Shown piece by piece: positions 32,184 to 34,635 of a DNA stretch of 34,635 nt. The DNA is from JACQPU01 sp039961715 (GTDB lineage Bacteria > Bacteroidota > Ignavibacteria > UBA10030): NCBI GenBank assembly GCA_039961715.1, contig JABRVW010000011.1, positions 1 through 34,635 on the forward strand, given 5' to 3'. Under the pieces are notes generated by a model, which had not been told where the DNA came from, did not search any database, and worked only from the letters and a program-made list of their open reading frames with translations. How positions within the stretch are numbered: the stretch's first letter is position 1; every line of letters starts with the position of its first letter. The position numbers and the translations under genes were made by a program.

Positions 32184-32954
32184 TCAGATGGACCGCACGA
32201 TGTCGTCTGCGTTGTCGGAGATGATGCCGTCGATTCCCCACTCTGCCATTTTCTTCGCATCCTGCACGGAATTCAGCGTGTAGGCATAGAGTGCCAATCC
32301 TTGTTGACGTGCGTCACGAATCATGGATTTCCGAAGCTCTCGTCGGGCGCAGACAAACACCGAGGCGCCGACCCGACCCGCGAGTTTGGACGGGGGTCGG
32401 CCGAAGTCGCGGTACATGTTGTAGATGACACCACGCGGAATGGAAGGATCCAGTGCCGCGGCTGCGGCAAGCAGGTCGTGGGTGAAGCTGGAGAGCAACA
32501 CCTGCGATGTCATTCCGCACTCGTGCACCTCCTCCACAACGCGTTTGACGAACTGTCCGGCATTGCGGAGCCAAAGATCGCTCTTCAGCTCGATGTTGAC
32601 CCAACAGGTCCCGCGCGCGGCAATCAGCACTTCTCTGAGAGTGGGAATCCGTTCGCTGGCAAACGAGGGATGAAACCATGATCCTGCATCATAGCGCTTC
32701 AGCTCCTCGAGCGTGTAGTTGCGGACCGCTCCATTGCCGGTTGTTGTGCGTTGCAGCGTCCGGTCATGAATCACGACCGGATGACCGTCACGCGATACGC
32801 GGACATCGAGCTCGATCATCCGGATTTCGGGATGTGCAAGCGCGAGGGAAAAGGCGGCCATGGTGTTTTCGGGAGCCTTGGCGGAAATCCCCCGGTGGGC
32901 AATAACGATGGGGGGCCTTCCCGCCGGGGGCTGGGGTCGAAACGGATCCATCAC
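32184..32954 (-). CDS. glycerophosphodiester phosphodiesterase
   Basis: A 256-residue GDPD-family TIM barrel, probably cytoplasmic as no signal peptide is seen. The catalytic signatures are IAHRGISAKAPENTMAAF (His-Arg-Gly plus Glu-Asn-Thr), then IELDVRVSRDGHPVVIHDRT with the metal-binding Glu-x-Asp and the second catalytic His. VNIELKSD and the C-terminal GLALYAYTLNSVQDAKKM, then IDGIISDNAD, follow. It hydrolyses glycerophosphodiesters to glycerol-3-phosphate and an alcohol. The start is either GTG at 32954 or ATG at 32951, both overlapping the adk stop, so translation is coupled to adk. Confidence 0.92.
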   Translation of the reverse strand: MMDPFRPQPPAGRPPIVIAHRGISAKAPENTMAAFSLALAHPEIRMIELDVRVSRDGHPVVIHDRTLQRTTTGNGAVRNYTLEELKRYDAGSWFHPSFASERIPTLREVLIAARGTCWVNIELKSDLWLRNAGQFVKRVVEEVHECGMTSQVLLSSFTHDLLAAAAALDPSIPRGVIYNMYRDFGRPPSKLAGRVGASVFVCARRELRKSMIRDARQQGLALYAYTLNSVQDAKKMAEWGIDGIISDNADDIVRSI

Positions 32955-33610
32955 TCCTTCGGAAGTCCGTTCTTGAGCAAAAGGTCCAGGAGGGCCTTAT
33001 GGACAACCGGGATGTCCTTCATGCCGTCGATCTGCGTAAACCGGCCGGACCGACGGTAGAAATCCTTGAGCGGCTTGGTTTCTTTCAGATACACTTCCAG
33101 GCGGTGGCGGCTGGTTTCAGGCTTGTCGTCCTCGCGCTGATAGAGCTCTCCTCCACAATCCTGACATTTCGTTGTTTCATCATCCAGTTGGTGCAGGTTG
33201 TAGATACGGCCGCATTGCCGGCACATGCGGCGCGCGGCCAGCCGTCGAATGACCTCGTCGTGCTCAACCCGCAAGCTGATGACGCGGTCCAGTGCAATGT
33301 CCATTCGTTCAAACAATGCATCAAGCGCCTTTGCCTGGGCAACCGTTCGCGGAAAGCCGTCGAGGATGAATCCCTTGCTTGCCTTCTTCGAGCTCAGGAC
33401 CTCTTCGATCAGACCGATCATGATCTCATCGGGAACGAGGTTTCCTGCACTCATATACTCCTGCGCCTTGATGCCGAGCGGTGTCTTGTTTTTCACTGCT
33501 GCGCGGAGGAGATCGCCCGTGGAGATATGGGGGATCGCGAATTCCTCGGCGAGGAGCTTTGCCTGCGTTCCTTTGCCCACGCCGGGCGGGCCAAACAGTA
33601 TAATGCGCAT
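32951..33610 (-). CDS. adk: adenylate kinase (zinc-type LID)
   Basis: A 219-residue adenylate kinase: P-loop G7-P-P-G-V-G-K-G-T, HISTGDLLRAAV, GFILDGFPRTVAQA, and the LID domain with C130-x-x-C133 and C149-x-x-C152, a four-Cys zinc site. It interconverts AMP, ADP and ATP. The ATG at 33610 begins the canonical MRIILFGPPG; a longer frame upstream overlaps the rlmN C-terminus and is rejected. It lies 20 bp after rlmN and overlaps the glycerophosphodiesterase start. Confidence 0.96.
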   Translation of the reverse strand: MRIILFGPPGVGKGTQAKLLAEEFAIPHISTGDLLRAAVKNKTPLGIKAQEYMSAGNLVPDEIMIGLIEEVLSSKKASKGFILDGFPRTVAQAKALDALFERMDIALDRVISLRVEHDEVIRRLAARRMCRQCGRIYNLHQLDDETTKCQDCGGELYQREDDKPETSRHRLEVYLKETKPLKDFYRRSGRFTQIDGMKDIPVVHKALLDLLLKNGLPKE

Positions 33611-33630
33611 AAGGGGGTCGTGTTCTGAAG

Positions 33631-34635
33631 TTAGATGGGGGATCCGTGCATAGCGGCGGTTGTTCCCCGTCGGAGCGAGCGGGCAGGCGTGCGCGATGCG
33701 CGCTCTTGGATAGCCAGTTGTCCGCAAGCCGCAGCGATATCTTCCCCTGAACTGCTCCGGATCATGACGGTCAGGTGCGCTGCGCGCAGGTGCGCGGCAA
33801 ACTCTTCAATGCGCTTTCGGGGACTGGCCGTCAGGGTGGACGCGAGCCCTTCGGGCTTTGTAAACGCGATCGAGTGAAACGGAATAAGATTGATTTTCAC
33901 AGGAACTGTCCGGGAGAACATGATCAGGCGCCGCAAGTCTTCGTCTGAATCGTTGAATCCATTGAGCAGAATGTATTCAAGTGTCGGCCGCAGGCGGGTC
34001 TTTCTATAGTAATACTCCAAAGCGCCCTGAAGCTCGACAATGCCGAATTTTCTGTTAATGGGCATCAGAACGGAGCGTTTGTCGTTGTCCAGAGTGTGGA
34101 GGGAAAGGGCAAGCTTGGCCCTTCGGTTTTCGTCTGCCATGCGGCGGATGCCGTCGGCCAATCCTGCCGTGGAAATCGTGATTCGCCGTGCACCGATGTT
34201 GAGGCCATGGTCGTCGGTAATGATCTCGATTGCCTTCATGACATTCTCGTAGTTCAGCAAGGGCTCTCCCATGCCCATGAACACGAGGTTGGTGATCCGT
34301 CGGGGGTGATACTTCCTGGCCTGGAGCACCTGGTCCACGATCTCACCGGCCGTGAGGTTGCGGAAAAAGCCCATGGTGCCTGTTGCACAGAATTTGCAGT
34401 CGAGCGGACAGCCGACCTGGGTGGACACACAGAGGGTGATGCGTTGTCTGCCTCCGGCCTCTTCGGCGGGAATGATGACGCTTTCGATTTCCAGTCGATC
34501 GGGGAGGCGGAAGAGGAGTTTTGTTGTGCTGTCGGCGGGCGATTGTGACGTTGCGACCACCTGGAGGTTTTCAATGGTGGCGACCTGTTCGAGGTCCTTG
34601 CGAAAGTTCCGGGAAATATCGGTCATCGCATCGAA
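33631..34635 (-). CDS. rlmN: dual-specificity 23S rRNA/tRNA adenine C2-methyltransferase RlmN, 5'-truncated by the window edge
   Basis: A radical SAM enzyme with CPLDCKFCATG (the C-x3-C-x2-C iron-sulfur cluster site). It is followed by FMGMGEPLLNYENVMKA, RRITISTAGLADGIRRM, LSLHTLDNDKRSVLMPIN and the C-terminal GEDIAAACGQLA, which bears the second catalytic Cys. It methylates A2503 of 23S rRNA and A37 of some tRNAs. The frame is open to the last base, and the codons before the ATG at 34626 read F-D-A, matching the family's F-D-x-M-T/S-D segment. That ATG is therefore internal, and roughly 50 residues lie beyond the window. The last 25 residues after the core are Arg-rich. Confidence 0.95.
   Translation of the reverse strand, partial: FDAMTDISRNFRKDLEQVATIENLQVVATSQSPADSTTKLLFRLPDRLEIESVIIPAEEAGGRQRITLCVSTQVGCPLDCKFCATGTMGFFRNLTAGEIVDQVLQARKYHPRRITNLVFMGMGEPLLNYENVMKAIEIITDDHGLNIGARRITISTAGLADGIRRMADENRRAKLALSLHTLDNDKRSVLMPINRKFGIVELQGALEYYYRKTRLRPTLEYILLNGFNDSDEDLRRLIMFSRTVPVKINLIPFHSIAFTKPEGLASTLTASPRKRIEEFAAHLRAAHLTVMIRSSSGEDIAAACGQLAIQERASRTPARSLRRGTTAAMHGSPI

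Noticed and set aside
1..34635. Search for CRISPR arrays, tRNA or rRNA genes, insertion sequences, phage genes and defence systems
   Set aside because: No regularly spaced repeats, transposase or integrase motifs, restriction-modification genes or structural RNA signatures were recognised by eye. The TPR-CHAT protein was considered as a defence effector, but it is a lipoprotein with a degenerate active site and has no defence neighbours.

Overview
The window is a gene-dense stretch of bacterial chromosome (about 57% G+C by eye, intergenic gaps of at most about 230 bp). I saw no rRNA, tRNA, CRISPR array, transposase or phage gene. The gene set points to a Gram-negative, diderm bacterium in or near the Bacteroidota/Chlorobi/Ignavibacteria assemblage: a bTHX small ribosomal protein, LpxH, outer-membrane-barrel proteins, a TatT-type TRAP transporter, and an amidohydrolase carrying WD40-like beta-propeller repeats. 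Promoters look sigma70-like (TTGNNN, N16-18, TATATT or TACTTT) and many genes carry AAGGAG-type ribosome binding sites. Neither is typical of the class Bacteroidia, so Ignavibacteria- or Kapabacteria-like lineages are a better guess. The taxonomic call is inference.

Layout. 1-6.1 kb (+): a 5'-truncated propeller/amidohydrolase, bTHX, then a run of small genes (ABM-fold protein, DinB-fold protein, two-helix membrane protein, dodecin, GNAT acetyltransferase, STAS/SEC14-like protein, AI-2E-type permease). 6.1-10.3 kb (-): one operon tatT-dctP-dctQ-dctM-ferritin, with a promoter that places +1 on the ATG of tatT and a strong terminator after the ferritin gene. 10.4-14.8 kb (+): an ArsB/NhaD-like permease, then lpxH overlapping a class A penicillin-binding protein. 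14.8-19.4 kb (-): operon ppiD-like - outer-membrane protein - aroK - aroB. 19.5-24.4 kb (+): secD-secF-STAS, a BtuF-like lipoprotein whose called start straddles an intrinsic terminator, and a deoxynucleoside kinase. 24.4-26.7 kb (-): tmk-S41 protease. 26.8-28.5 kb (+): ECF sigma factor followed by a toast-rack-like exported protein. 28.5-34.6 kb (-): rlmN (5'-truncated)-adk-glycerophosphodiesterase, an outer-membrane-like protein, and a large TPR-CHAT lipoprotein.

How the genes work together. Much of the window concerns the cell envelope: lipid A precursor processing (LpxH), peptidoglycan synthesis (PBP1A), protein export and folding (SecDF, PpiD-like, S41 protease), an ECF sigma factor, and several predicted exported or outer-membrane proteins. 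A second theme is housekeeping nucleotide and shikimate metabolism (tmk, adk, dNK, aroB, aroK). The most unusual pieces are four. The TatT/TRAP system is coupled to ferritin, and its binding protein lacks the usual carboxylate-binding Arg. The TPR-CHAT lipoprotein has lost both catalytic residues, and its promoter is interleaved with the previous gene's terminator. A terminator hairpin lies inside the predicted signal-peptide region of the BtuF-like gene. Two genes have leaderless or nearly leaderless promoter spacing.
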